Shown: positions 20,990 to 32,787, counted from the first letter of the stretch. The stretch is DNA of 64,000 nucleotides from Gambelia wislizenii (GCA_030847615.1 JAUMIR010000002.1:239897809-239961808); one strand, 5' to 3'. Notes: generated by a model not told the origin, from the letters alone. Numbers and translations are program-made.

Positions 20990-22140
20990 GCAGCCCCAGC
21001 ATTAACGGAGCACGAACAGAGCTCTGTTTACTTCCGTGTTCGTGATATCGGTGATTCTTGCGAGAAGACACAACCATGGTAAAATTTTAAAAATACACCA
21101 AAATAAAGACACAAAACATATACACAAGCACAGAAACACACTTTAAGGAGATTTTCACACGGGGGAAATAACCCCTGGGGAGATCGGGAAAGAAACAGGG
21201 CTGTTCCGGTTGCATCGCTCTGTTTCGCACGCCCCTTCCTTCTCCTGATCTCCCGTCATCCTCCCTCTGTGCTGCTTCCATTTCTCTCCCAATATGTTTT
21301 ACTAACAAAAGTTCTTCATTAGTAAAAAATTGTGGAACATACCAGGAGGGAAATGGAAGCAGCACGGAGGGAGGATGACGGGAGATCGGGAGAAGGAAGG
21401 GGGCGTTCAAAATGGAGTGCTGGAACAGCCCCATTTCTCTCCCAATCTCCTCAGGGGTTATTTCCCCCATGTGAAAATCTCCTAAAACTTAAAAGTAAAC
21501 CAAGGAATTTCATAAAAAGAACGTCCCCTACCTGGCTTTCACGTTCTCACCTGGAAGTGTTCTGGTGGGACCACCCATTGATGATGTAATCACAAGAAGA
21601 CAACGGCATGTGTTTTCAAATGCTGGCAATACTGGCAAAAAAGCACCACGGGAGATCTGTTGACAGCCATCAATAATAAGGAACGCCTTATTTTCAAGGC
21701 ATTATTGTGAAAGACCAATGTCATCTGGTACACACGAGTGGGAGGGAAATTCAAAATAACCCCCCAGCTGTCAAATCAAAAATAAAAGGCAAACAATAAA
21801 TTAAAAAAAAAACAACAAGCAACCCGGGGAGTGGGGGGAGAAGGGTGGTGCTTACCTTGATGTCCAGATCGTGGCAGGAAGTGATTGCCATGGAGCTCCT
21901 CCCCCGTGCCTGTCATGGTGGAACAGGGATGGGGATCTGTTTCCCACGTCCCTGATTCCGTGACAGGCATGGAAGAAAATGGAAAAGGGTTTCTAGTCAC
22001 GATTTTTCATCATGAATAGAATACCCTGGGAGCAGAACGGAAGCATCACGGAGGGGCTTGACATCGTCTGAAATTAAGCCCCTTTCTCGTCCCTGTTCTG
22101 TTCCTGCCCTGGGATGTTTGCCTCATCTGATAATCTCCTA
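20990..22140 (-). mobile_element. Composite Harbinger-like MITE sequence
   Basis: From about 20990 to 21725 the sequence is subfamily-B-like (CACCTGGAAGTGTTCTGG near 21547, TTGACAGCCATCAATAAT). From about 21730 to 22140 it matches subfamily A at 48440-48868 (CGGGGAGTGGGGGGAGAAGG, GTGCTTACCTTGATGTCC) and ends CATCTGATAATCTCC followed by TAA. The left end is missing. A separate complete foldback MITE is inserted at 21147-21482. Confidence 0.6.
21147..21482. mobile_element. Foldback MITE, 336-bp near-palindrome
   Basis: TAA duplications (21144-21146, 21483-21485) enclose ends GGAGATTTTCACACGGG and ATGTGAAAATCTCC. The arms mirror each other almost to the centre at about 21314, where TTTTACTAA and TTAGTAAAA face each other. 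Open frames on the two strands therefore encode the same peptide block (REMEAA). A transcript would form a long hairpin. No transposase. Confidence 0.88.
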
Positions 22141-22635
22141 AGGGGAAGGAACAAGCCTATCTTGTTCATGGCAACCTGCTCCCTCACAAAACCCGATATT
22201 ACTGGTGATTGTGATATTGCCTAAAGAAGAACAAATGAGAACACTGTACAGAAAATTCCTCACCACTGAGGATTCCTATAAACTAGCTCTTGTTTGATCT
22301 GGGACTTCTTTGATCTGAGACTTTGATCTGGAGTCTTTTTTTAAAAGGAGAAAAGTTTGCCAAATGATTGGTGTGAATATCAGCATTTAGTTTCCCTCGA
22401 GGCTTCCTGTCTATAGTATATTGCCCTGTTGAATAGGAGTGTGCTGAATGTGTGTTCTGTACATCAAAGAAATGGAGAAACACTTCCCAAGTATTCTATA
22501 GATTGAAGAAAGGAACAGCAGCCTCTAACCTTAATCCAAGAGTGAAAGGATTTGCACTGTGGGCTGAAGCTACAATGAGAGTGATAAACTTTGTAAACAA
22601 TATCAGAGATTGGGATGAGGAGGAAAGAGCATTGC
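22141..22635. other. No recognisable feature
   Basis: Unassigned sequence between the MITE and a SINE. A 96-residue frame starting at 22452 runs into the SINE and is not credible as a gene. Confidence 0.35.
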
Positions 22636-22818
22636 TGTTGTGTGCCTTCAAGTCATTTTCAATTTATGGCGATCCTAAGGAAAACCTATCATGGTATTTT
22701 CTGAGGCTGAGAGTGTGTGACTTGCCCAAGGTCACCCAGTAGGTTTTCATGGCCAAGCAGGGATTTGAACCCTGGTCTCCAGAGTCATAGTCCAACACTT
22801 AATCCACTATGCCATAGG
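22636..22818 (-). mobile_element. tRNA-derived SINE, antisense
   Basis: Reads TGTTGTGTGCCTTCAAGTC at the left, CCCAAGGTCACCCAGTAGG, then GGGATTTGAACCCTGGTCTC (inverse B box) and an inverse A-box region, which is the complete SINE on the minus strand. Confidence 0.88.
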
Positions 22819-24346
22819 ACAAAATAAATCCAAACTGAGTTTTTAAGCTTTGTACCATTAAGGTTCAAAATTATTAATTTCAGTCTAAAACTTGGCCTGG
22901 TATACAGTCCCGGGTGGGAAACCTATCAACTTCCAGATATTTTTGCATTCTAATTTCCATCAGTCTCAGCCATCATGCCCAGTGAAAGCTGCAGTCCAAC
23001 AACCTACATTCTCCCCATACAATGAAACCACAATGACCGGTTTCTTTGCTGCAAAGAAGCATGGGAAGAAGCCAAATTGCAGTGGAAAAGCAGCAGTATT
23101 AGGGTTTGGGTTTCTTTGGATTTACAACTGCTATTGAAGGGTTCTAGGTATATATATATATATATACTTTGTAAGCAGTCTCCTGGACCTTAAGAGGGGT
23201 GGAAATACACAGTGTGAATGACACGTTCAGGTAAAAAAAAAGTGAGTGGATGGGAAGAGGTTAAGCACACACACACACACACACACCTTCTCGTACTTCT
23301 CTGGCACAAATTGTCTGCATTGCACACAGTTGCAGGTTGGCATGATTGTTCTGAGACTGCTGATGCTTGTGTGTGTGTGTGTATGCGTGCACTGCATTTG
23401 CAATTTCTGCTGTACCCCAATAACACCATTTCAGGAGAGCAAGGGTGAGAGAGATCACTCAGAATCTCTTTTCCATAGGTTCCCTCTCCCCATTAATTAA
23501 AATGATATTATTGAGAGATAAGCAGGATATAAATGAGTAAAATTATAACAACAATAACACAAATATTTGGGAATATTACAAGCAGAGAATACCCAGTATA
23601 AGAAAGTGAAAGATACCACTAGTACTGAGTATACAAAAAGAGCATGCAAAGTCCTAACATCAAAACTTTGCAGTAGAAACAAAATTCAAGGTATTATTTA
23701 TTTAAATAGTTATTTATCTGATGAGCCACCTTTCTCCTGGAGCGGGCCCCAAGGCAACTCACACACACACACAAAAACCCCACCCTATAAACTCCTGAGC
23801 CATACCAGTTATTTGATATAGTGCTGGAATTGTTGATTGGACTCAAGCAGAACTAGACGTACTTGATAGAAAACGCGAGAAAGTTGTGACTGCAAACCAC
23901 ACTTTGTATTCTCAAAATGATATTAATCCATTATATCTATCCTTCTCCCTGATACCTAACATATGTACATCAAAGCCAAAGAGAGAGATACAGAACCTCT
24001 ATGGAAAGAAAGCAACTGTGGTTCCAGTAGTGATAGGTGCCCTGGGAACAATTCCTAAATGGACTGACAGAACGACTGAAGGAGATCACCATAGATAGGA
24101 TCACATTAGCACAATTTCAAAAACTGACACTGCTCAGAATGTGTCACATTTTCTAAAGATGCATCACTGGGTCCTAGATTCTCAGATATAGTCCAAAACA
24201 CAGATGGTCCTAAACTCCAGTTTGAAACCTCTTCATCTACCACCCTCATAATGTGCTAGGACTGTAACATCACCACATTATCATTTCCTCACCTCAGAAG
24301 CTCAGAAGTGAGAAACAGCAGAGGGTAAGAGGGATATGCACACAAA
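22819..24346. other. Unassigned, with CA/GT microsatellites
   Basis: (TA)n at 23151-23166, (CA)n at 23265-23287 and (GT)n at 23370-23383. A minus-strand LINE-type tail (ATAAATAACTATTTAAATAA on the minus strand) lies near 23690-23780. No gene. Confidence 0.45.
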
Positions 24347-25089
24347 GGACTTTATCAGATTAGCATCTAAAAACGCTGTAATTGCATGACTGAGGAAAGC
24401 AGAAACATAGTGGCATGATTACAGTAATTATTGCATGTTGTCGTAATCACGCGATACCACCGCCATAGAATTATTGATCAACCACCACTAATCGGATTTC
24501 AGCTTGTCCTATAGTGACACTTCTCTTCACATTGCCTTCTAATAACAGATTATTAACACTTTGTGCTGATCCACGCATGTGCCTTTAAGAAACTTTTTCT
24601 CTTATTTCCTGGATTTAGCATGGTTGAGATTTTGGCTATTCTTGCAAGAAGATGCAACTTTAGTTAAGAACACCAAAAACAAATACATAATGAATGAACT
24701 TTACCAAAAAAAAAAAAAAAAAAAAAACCCTTAAACATACATAAAAACCTACCAAGTAAAGGTTCATTAAAACAGCGTCCTGTTGGTCCTCTTCACGTTC
24801 TGCCCTGGAAGTTTAGTTATGTGTTCTCATTGGGAAAGGGGAGAGGGGAAAGAGGACTGCCCATTCATGCTTACAGTGGGTGGTGATTTCACATGCTTGT
24901 CAATACCGCAAAAAGAGTGATATTGAGGGCTATTGATAGGTTTTGCCCATCAATGAAAAGTTACGTGTAATTAACAAGTGGAGCACACATGGACAACCGG
25001 GAGGACAACAATGTTGTGCAATAACAGGAACCCATTTGTGCTACTATCACATTGTAATTGTGCAATTTCAGCCTCGTGTGATAAAGTCC
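24347..25089 (-). mobile_element. Harbinger-like MITE, subfamily B, divergent
   Basis: Ends GGACTTTATCAGATTAGC and TCGTGTGATAAAGTCC with AAA on both sides (24344-24346, 25090-25092). It contains a poly-A run at about 24707-24727 and blocks TTCACGTTCTGCCCTGGAAG shared with the copy at 20990-21725. Non-coding. Confidence 0.7.
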
Positions 25090-25092
25090 AAA

Positions 25093-26009
25093 GTCATATC
25101 CTGTAAAATTTCAAACTACACATTGCTTGGGGATGCAGGTTGCCATACAGCTTGGGACTCATGCACACTGTTAAACTCAGCACAGGAAGCATACAGTAAA
25201 GCACTCTTTTCCCAACAAAGCAAATCCTTGGATGTTGGGGATCTCAGCTCCTCATAAATAACATTCATATGCTGGACTAGCAAGATAAATGTTTTAAAAA
25301 GAGCTCTAGCTCTCTAGACATACTTACTGAAAGGCATAAAACAAACCCCCTCCAATTGTCTTCAAGGGGAAAACTGTAAATTGCCAGCAACATTTTAAAT
25401 GGTTAGCAGACACCTCAAATAGGGGTGTGGAGGTGTGAGAATGAGAGGGCAGAGAGAGATTTGTTTCTAACAAATGGATTGAGTGTTGGCGGGTTTTCCC
25501 CCTTTCCCTCTCCTTATTTAATAAAAAAAGTAATCATAAGTCAATGGCATAAATACTGAAGGTGACAGCACTGTTAGTTTATAGTTACAAATAGATAAGG
25601 AGATGAATGGAGATATATTGGTGTCTTTTGAGAATAAATAGCGAGCAAGCTGCTGTAAAGTGCTGCAAAACATCAAGAGTGTCTTCCCTACTTCTGCTCA
25701 CCCAACCCTGAACTGCCATCAGGGCAGAGGTACAGAAAAATATCTTAAAAGGAGGGGGAAAGAGTCAATTTTCAATAATGACAAGCATAAAGACCTCACT
25801 CCATTTTTTTTAGCTTATTGAAGAGAATGTTTAAAACACAACTTGATTTGTACCCAGGTTTGGCACCAGCTGATGTGAAATATGGCACTAAGAAGCATGT
25901 TAATTTTAGTTTGTGCTTGTGTGTGTGTATCTATATCTATCTGTCCGCCTATCTTCCTCTCTATCACAATTTAGCCTGTGTGCAACATTTAGGTTGCAAT
26001 CCTGTACAC
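25093..26009. other. No recognisable feature
   Basis: Unassigned sequence, including a GT-rich and CTAT-rich patch near 25915-25945. Confidence 0.35.
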
Positions 26010-26132
26010 ATTTTGTTGTTGTGTGCCTTCAAGTTGTTGGTCACCCAGTGGGTCTCCATGGCCAAGGAGGGATTTGGATCCTGGTCTCCAAAGTCACAGT
26101 CCAACATTCAGACTACTACTCCACACTGGCAT
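26010..26132 (-). mobile_element. tRNA-derived SINE, antisense, internally deleted
   Basis: TTGTTGTTGTGTGCCTTCAA is followed directly by GGTCACCCAGTGGGTC and GGATTTGGATCCTGGTCTCC. The block with the CCTCAGAGG motif is missing compared with 22636-22818. Confidence 0.8.
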
Positions 26133-26202
26133 TTACCTGGAAATGAATGGAATTGGACTGAACGCAGTGGCTTAAATTCAATTGTTATTTCCAACCATTT
26201 TT

Positions 26203-26620
26203 GGGAGGACCATCGCCTCCCCAAAATAGTAGTCTACGGTGAACTCACCATGGGTCAGCGTAAGAGGGGTGCTCCAAAATAGCGATACAAGGATTCCCTG
26301 AAACAACATCTCAGGCTCGGCCAAATTGATCACCAACAGCGGTCCGCACTGGCCTCACATCGGGAGGCATGGAGACGCACTATCCACAATGCTGCAGCCT
26401 TATTTGAGACCTCACGCCGAACAAGTCTTGAAGAGAAATGACAACGCAGAAAGAATCACAACCCGGTAACATCACCTGAGGAAACCTTCTGCTGCGCTTT
26501 CTGCAATCGGACTTGTCTATCTCGGATTGGCCTTTTTAGTCATCAGCGCGCTTGCAGAAAACGTGGGATGAGTCCTTCCTGAATCTTCATTTGTGGAGAA
26601 AAGCCAGAGAGATTTCCAAC
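26203..26620 (+). mobile_element. RTE-like LINE 3' end
   Basis: Starts GGAGGACCATCGCCTCCC and follows the 3' part of the element at 4650-5790 (about 5410 onward) to the same end GCCAGAGAG. A stop interrupts the frame at 26280, within the basic RKRGAPK region. 5'-truncated and non-functional. Confidence 0.85.
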
Positions 26621-27034
26621 CAAGGTAAACCCATAATACATACAGAAGTATTTGACTTTCTAAGTTTCCTTTGATTCAGTGGAACTACTCTAACAATTGG
26701 ATTTAAACCGAAGAAATATAATTTTAAGAGGACATGTGGAAGACTGTGTTGTTTTGTTACAATCTTTCACCCACATACCTGGGGATAAGACCCAGTGAAT
26801 TCTCTGAGGAGACATGTTTAGCATTGCACTGTTAAGTTGATGATATATCTTTCCATAAAGAAGTCTTTTAGTTCAACATTGTGCTGCATTTTTTAATTTT
26901 CTCAACACTTACCCACAAGCCTGAGTACCAGAAGGCAGGGAAAACTGAAAATGAATGTTTGAAAAACTTGGCACTGTATATTTATTCATTTGACTCATTT
27001 ATAAAATAAATTATGCTGCACTTCAAACTGATTC

Positions 27035-27320
27035 TTAGGACAATTCCATCTTTAACTTCAAACTACAATAAGAATGTTTTAAAATAGAATTTGTTTTTTT
27101 TCCACAGCTGTGGGGAAAATGAATACTTCTGCAGAGTTTTTGCCCTGTATTTGCATAAAGTGTTTGGGGAAATAACTCTGTGTAGAAATGCACACTTTTT
27201 AATGAGAAAAAAATAGGATATTTTGACCCTCCAAAAAACACTTTCCAGAATTTTTTTTTTGGGGGGGGGTTGTACAAAAAGCATGCTTTTACACAATTTT
27301 TGCACCCAAAAAAACCATAT
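27035..27320 (-). repeat. Quasi-periodic repeat, left flank of the minisatellite element
   Basis: Minus-strand ATTTCTACACAGAGTTATTT (about 27170-27190) matches the repeat at 10291 with one mismatch. Similar blocks (GTGTATTTCTGTATGG) lie in plus orientation on the other side, at about 28581, so the Tigger-like element at 27322 was inserted into this family. Confidence 0.5.
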
Positions 27321-27321
27321 A

Positions 27322-28516
27322 CAGTCGTCCCTTCACATTCGCGGGGGTTCCGTTCCGCGGACCCCCGTGAATGTGAAAAATCCGCGAATAACGACTCCCC
27401 TCCCCCCTCCCTCCCCAGGCCTTCGCGGGGGCTTGCTAGGCCCCACGGAGGTCTCCCCGGCCCTTCCTCCCTCCCTCCCCAAGCCTTCGTGGGGCCTTGC
27501 TAGGCCCCACGGAGGTCTCCCCGGCCCTTCCTCCCTCCCTCCCCAGGCCTTCGCGGGGCCTCCAGAGGGCCTCCGGGGGTCCCGTGAAGGCCTCTCCACC
27601 CCTCCCCAGGCCTTCGCGGAGCCTCCGGAGGGCCTCCGGGGGTCCCGCGAAGGCCTCTCCACCCCTCCCCAGGCCTTCGCGGAGCCTCCGGAGGGCCTCC
27701 GGGGGTCCCGCGAAGGCCTCGCCACCCCTCCCCAGGCCTTCGCGGGGCCTCCGGAGGGCCTCCGGGGGTCCCGCGAAGGCCTCGCCACCCCTCCCCAGGC
27801 CTTCGCGGGGCCTCCGGAGGGCCTCCAGGGGTCCCGCGAAGGCCTCCCCACCCCTCCCCAGACCTTCGCGGGGCCTCCGGGGGTCCCGCGAAGGCCTCTC
27901 CACCCCTCCTCAGACCTTCGCGGGGCCTCCGGAGGGCCTCCGGGGGTCCCGCGAAGGCCTCCCCACCCCTCCCCAGGCCTTCGCGGGGCCTCCGGGGGTC
28001 CCGCGAAGGCCTCTCCAGCCCTCCTCAGACCTTCGCGGGGCCTCCGGAGGGCCTCCGGGGGTCCCGCGAAGGCCTCCCCACCCCTCCCCAGGCCTTCGCG
28101 GGGCCTCCGGAGGGCCTCCAGGGGTCCCGTGAAGGCCTCCCCACCCCTCTCCAGACCTTCGCGGGGCCTCCGGAGGGCCTCCAGGGGTCCCGTGAAGGCC
28201 TCCCCACCCCTCTCCAGACCTTCGCGGGGCCTCCGGAGGGCCTCCGGGGGTCCCGCGAAGGCCTCCCCACCCCTCCCCAGACCTTCGCGGGGCCTCCGGG
28301 GGTCCCGTGAAGGCCTCCCCGCGCCCTCCCCAGGCCTTCATGGGGCCTCCGGAGCACCTCCGGGGGCCCCGTGGAGGCCTCCCCTCTCCCTCCAGGTCTT
28401 TCACGGGGCCTCTGAAGGCCCCGTGTCGCAGTTTTGGGGGGGCCGGGGGGGCCCTCCCAAAACTGCGAATAACCAAAACCGCGAATGTCAAGTTCACGAA
28501 TGTGGAGGGGCAACTG
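27322..28516. mobile_element. Tigger-like element expanded by a minisatellite
   Basis: Inverted ends CAGTCGTCCCTTCACATTCG and CGAATGTGGAGGGGCAACTG are bounded by TA (27320-27321, 28517-28518). Just inside the left end is a hairpin with arms TTCACATTCGCGGGGGT and ACCCCCGTGAATGTGAA. Near the right end CGCAGTTTTGGG faces CCCAAAACTGCG. Nearly all the interior is the GC-rich tandem array. Confidence 0.75.
27417..28440. repeat. GC-rich minisatellite of hairpin units (63/52 bp)
   Basis: About 17 units. Starts of AGGCCTTCG or AGACCTTCG lie at 27545, 27608, 27671, 27734, 27797, 27860, 27912, 27975, 28027, 28090, 28153, 28216, 28279 and 28332, so most units are 63 bp and a few are 52-53 bp. Full units contain AGGCCTTCGCGGG and its inverse CCCGCGAAGGCCT around a loop holding the palindrome CCTCCGGAGG. 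The first two units are a variant with GCTAGGCCCCACGGAGG. Lack of stop codons produces long frames on both strands that change reading frame at the 52-bp units, so they are not genes. Confidence 0.93.
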
Positions 28517-29094
28517 TACAGTATGTCTCTAGGAATGATTTTTTTTTGCATCAACACATTTTTTGTACAAAAAACCCATGTGTATTTCTGTATGGAATTA
28601 TTTCCCAAAACACTTCAAGATTTGAAAATACTGGGTAAAAAATACACAAAATTCTTGCTTCTCAACTGGGAAACCCATTTTTCAATTGGGAAATGAATAA
28701 CAGCAAATGTCCTTTTCATTCCTAACAGGAACACTACAGGCTAAAAGCATCAGGATCTAAAATCTCAAAATAAGTAAGTAAGTAAGTAATTAAATATCAA
28801 AACAGTAGTGTGGCCAGATGAAGAAAATATTTCTCAGGGCTTCTGCACCTTTAACACTTTTGCAAGTGAGGGCATTTCAGCAGCTGCAGCCTGATCAACT
28901 TGTACTCCCAGCTATTAAAGATGCATGGGCTCTTCCTCCTTTTCCATCCGGCCACCCTAGGAGAAGGCATAAGGAAGGAGAGGAGAACATCTGATCACTC
29001 AGATATTGTTGGACTCCAACAAAAATTTCAACTCAGACCCAACCACTATTGCCAATAGTCAAGGATGATGGGACTCCAACAAGACCTGGAGGTC

Positions 29095-29451
29095 TGTCAG
29101 GGTCATCCATGAATTCTGAGGCATAGAGTAGAGTTCATGGAGAATCCTGACAGTTTGATGGTTTGAGACTGGATCTGCCTTGGGCCTCTGGAATGTCTGG
29201 GAGATGTTGGTTACCATGGGAACGCTGTTCATCCCGGGAGCTCAAGGCCGGCCAGATGGCCTGGCAAATCTCGCTCCTCCAAAGTGTGCTTTGTTTACTG
29301 CCCTCCCTTTTCTGCTTTCTCACGCTGGGTGTACCTTATCTGTCTCCACTGTAAATTTGTTCTTCAGTTTGCAGCTTTGACACTGTTCCTTACACATGCT
29401 TCTATTCCAATAAAGAACTTTATTGAAGATATCAGAGTTTGTGTTCTGTGT
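29095..29451 (+). repeat. 5' LTR, lacking its last 8 bp
   Basis: Begins TGTCAGGGTCATCC and matches 32800-33157 up to TGTTCTGTGT. The poly-A signal AATAAA is at 29409-29414. The terminal ACATCACA present in the 3' LTR is absent because the internal deletion starts here. Confidence 0.95.
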
Positions 29452-30987
29452 TCAGTCCCCGCGGCAGTCGTGGGTCTGAACTGGCTAAAGTACCACAACC
29501 CCACCATAGACTGGATAAAAGAGACACTAACTTTTACAGACCCATTGTGTATCAAGGAGCACGGGGTGGGGGGAGAATCCCCAGGGGACGGGGTCCCCCT
29601 GGAGGGTGAGTCACAGAATTACACGACTGCTTTAGTAAAAGGGGAGCTGAAAGGACTGCCAGTGGAGTACAAGGCATGGCAATATGTGTTTGAGGAGAGG
29701 GAGTGTGACATTTTGCCACCCCACCGGGCTTTTGACTGTGCCATTGAGATACTCTCAGAGTCCAGCCTACCTAAACCTTGCATTTATTCTATGACCCCAG
29801 CTGAAATGGAGGCGCTCCGAGAGTTCATAGACAAAAACTTAGCCCGAGGGTTCATTAGGCCCTCAACCTCGCCCGTGGGGGCTCTGGTGATGTTTAGGCG
29901 CAAGGCAGATGGGGGGCTTCGTCTGATTCAGGATTACAGAGGGCTAAACGCGATTAGTGTCTCCAACCAGTACCCCCTGCCCTTGATGAAGGACATACTA
30001 TCCCATCTCTCCAAAGGGAAGATTTTCACGAAGCTGGATCTGCGGGAGGCCTACTACAGAGTACGGATTCGGGAAGGGAATGAATGGAAGACTGCATTTA
30101 ATTGCCCCTTGGGGGCTTTTGAGTTCCTCGTCATGCCTTTCGGCCTAAAAGGGGCCCCTGGCATTTTTCAGAACTTAATTAATGATGTGTTACGTGATTT
30201 TCTGTACAAAGGGGTGTTGGTATACCTTGATGATGTGTTGATTTATTCTGAGGACTACACGTCCCATGTAAAACTGGTGAAAAAGGTGCTTACCAGGTTG
30301 GGGGAAAATCATCTGTATGCAAAAATGTCCAAGTGTGAGTTCCACCAAAGCCGTCTGGATTATTTAGGGTACCGCATCTCAAACAAAGGGATTGAAATGG
30401 ACCCAGAAAAGGTTAAGGGGGTCTTGGCATGGGAAGCCCCTAGAACCAGGAAACAGTTGCAGAGCTTCCTGGGATTTGCTAATTTTTATCGGTCCTTCAT
30501 CCCTGACTTTGCATCGGTAGCCCTTCCCCTGACAGATTTGCTAAAAACCAAAGATGGGAAAGTCAAAAGTTCCAAGCACGGTAAAGGGGACAAACCTCCC
30601 CAAAAAATTGTGTGGTCACCACAGTGCCAACAAGCATTTGACAAATTGAAATCCCTTTTCACTTCTGAGCCTATTCTCAAACACCCCGACCCCTCCCAGC
30701 CTTTCGTGGTCCAAGTGGACGCCTCTGATGTAGCGATGGGTGGTGTTCTCTTGCAAAAGGGGGAGGAAGGGGATTTGAGACCATGTGCCTATTTGTCCAG
30801 AAAATTCAATGACACGGAACGAAATTGGCCGGTGTGGGAGAAGGAGGCAGGTGCTATCAAGTTGGCACTAGAGACGTGGCGCCACCTACTGAAGGGCTCA
30901 CCCAAACCGTTTGAAGTTTGGACTGATCATAAATATTTGGAAGTATTGGCTACCCCTAGACGTTTGAGCCCCAAGCAGGTCAGGTGA
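29452..30987 (+). pseudogene. pol: gypsy pol, part 1: protease end, RT, RNase H
   Basis: The open frame starts inside the LTR at 29284, but element coding begins after 29451. First comes the tail of the aspartic protease (GLNWLKYHNP, no catalytic DTG left). Then a complete reverse transcriptase: FTKLDLREAYY, MPFGLKGAPGIFQ, and the YLDD catalytic box at 30223-30234. RNase H follows from about 30700 with the DASD and TDH catalytic motifs. The frame ends at a TGA (30985-30987) inside RNase H, yet the same frame continues beyond with RNase H-type sequence. Product would be a truncated polymerase without protease. The RT motifs themselves look intact. Confidence 0.93.
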
Positions 30988-31989
30988 GCCAGTTTCTTTT
31001 ACCGATTTAAGTTCACTCTGAAATTTATCCCGGGGAAAAGGAATTTTCTGGCTGATGCTTTGTCCAGGCTACCACAGCATGAGAGTAAGCGCAAGGAGGT
31101 CATTGACACCGTTTTTTCTCCTTCGCACTTGGGGCTAGCAGTCCTCACATGGAGCAAAGCCAAAGAACAGGAATCCACTGCTAGCCCTGCTCAGGAGCCT
31201 GGTCCAACTGAAATTGACAGTGGCTCGCCCTTGGCACCTGGACCTGTGCCCCAGCCCTTGAACCCTGACCCACCTCCCTCAGACCCGGGGCCCCGGGCAG
31301 TGTCTCCTACGGCAGACAGTTCTGCCACGCCCACAGGTTCTCAAGGGGAGAAAGGGGGGTGGCATTCCCAATTGGCCTCGGAACTACCCCTGGATCAGTG
31401 GTTCCTAGCTCACCCCAATGAGGTGACAGTGAGGGAAGGTTTGGCTTGGAAAGGGGATCGCTTGTATGTTCCTGAGGTCTTGAGAGCGAGCATCCTCAAG
31501 CAGTGCCATGATGTCAAGAGTGCAGGACATTTTGGGTATCTCAAAACTTTGCATTTGGCCCAGAGACAGTTTTGGTGGCCTCGAATGAGGAAGGAGGTGG
31601 AGGAATATGTGAAGGGGTGTACCACTTGTGCAGTGGCAGAAGGGGGGTCAGGGAAGCCCAAAGGTTTGCTCCAACCTCTACCTACCCCAAACAAGCCCTG
31701 GGAGGTCATTAGCATGGACTTTATTGTTGAATTACCAGAGAGTAGGAAAAAGACGGTTATTTGGGTGGTTACTGATTTGTTCTCAAAACAAGCGCATTTT
31801 GTGGCCTGTAAGAAACTCCCCATGGCCTCCCAATTAGCCAAGTTGTTCATTCAGCATATTTATCGGATTCATGGCGTTCCGACCAAGATTGTGTCTGATC
31901 GGGGGGCCCAATTTACCTCGCAGTTTTGGAAGGCTTTCACGAACCTTCTAGGGGTGGAGCTTGGTCTCAGTAGCTCCCATCATCCCTAA
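30988..31989 (+). pseudogene. pol: gypsy pol, part 2: RNase H end and integrase core
   Basis: Same frame as part 1. It completes RNase H (ending ADALSRLPQ near 31070), followed by a proline-rich spacer (about 31180-31340). Next is the integrase zinc-binding domain (HFGYLK, then GCTTC at about 31615) and the catalytic core. Aspartates are at 31717-31719 (MDF) and 31897-31899 (SDRG). The frame stops at TAA 31987-31989, before the catalytic glutamate at 32005-32007. Counted through the stop, the spacing is D-59-D-35-E, the retroviral-type integrase signature. The product would be an incomplete integrase. Confidence 0.92.
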
Positions 31990-32769
31990 TCGGACAGGCA
32001 AACGGAACGAACGAATCAGACTCTTGAACAATACCTAAGATGTTATGTGAATTTCCAACAGTCTGATTGGGTTGATCTTTTGCCTTTTGCTGAAGTGGCC
32101 TACAATAATGCCACTCACCAGAGCACTGGACTCTCACCGTTCAAGGTTGTGTCTGGACATAATTTCGGTCCCCTCCCTTTGCTGGAGGGGTCCCCCAACT
32201 CTGACCCCGTTTCGGTCTCCCAGTGGAGTCAAAAGGTCAGAGATGCGTGGCCTCATGTAATCTCGGCCTTAGACTTTGCCAAAGCACGCTACAAACATTA
32301 TGCTGATCAAAAGCGGGACCCTTCTCCTAGATATGAGGTGGGGGATCTGGTTTATTTGTCCACCAAATTCCTTAAGTGTCCCCAACCCTCTAAAAAGTTG
32401 GGAGCCAAATACATTGGGCCTTTTCGTGTTGTTAGGATGGTAAATCCTGTGGCTTTTGAACTGTCCTTACCTAAGTTGTACCGTCATGTGCATCCTGTGT
32501 TTCATTCCAGCCTGCTCAAACCCGTGAACCCTCCGGACAAACACCATCCGGCTCCGGAACCTGCTCCTCAGCCGATCCTGGTGGATCAGGACCAGCATTT
32601 TGAAATCTCTGAGATCCTGGACTCTAGGCTTCACCGGGGAGGGTTACAGTATTTGGTGAAGTGGAAACACCTGCCTTTGGGCCATGCGGAGTGGGTTGCT
32701 TCTGAGCATGTCAATGCCAAACGCTTGTTGCGAAAGTTTCATGCCCGCTTTCCCGATAAGCCTGGTTGA
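31990..32769 (+). pseudogene. pol: gypsy pol, part 3: integrase C-terminus and chromodomain
   Basis: Same frame again after the stop at 31987. It contains the glutamate of the integrase triad (QTERTNQ), an AYNNATHQSTGLSPF block, then the GPY/F-type module (YIGPFRVVR, HPVFHSSLLKP, about 32410-32525). A chromodomain follows at 32599-32760 (FEISEILDSR, YLVKWKHLPLGHAEWV). Chromodomains of this kind bind modified histone tails and are thought to direct integration. The natural stop is TGA 32767-32769, followed about 20 bp later by the polypurine tract. Confidence 0.93.
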
Positions 32770-32787
32770 AAGGGGGGGTTGATCTTC

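Noticed and set aside
21087..21589. Overlapping frames on both strands with similar peptides
   Set aside because: The similarity arises from the palindromic MITE; neither is a gene.
27417..28440. CRISPR-like regular spacing
   Set aside because: Units are contiguous near-identical repeats without unique spacers, in a vertebrate-type sequence context.
27223..28638. A 471-residue proline/glycine-rich frame, with long frames also on the opposite strand
   Set aside because: It is the minisatellite: 63-bp units are a multiple of three and lack stop codons on both strands. The reading frame shifts at the 52-bp units, so there is no protein to conserve.
29284..29451. N-terminus of the gypsy open frame as a genuine leader
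   Set aside because: These residues are translated from the 5' LTR and do not belong to the polyprotein; the frame is open there by chance.
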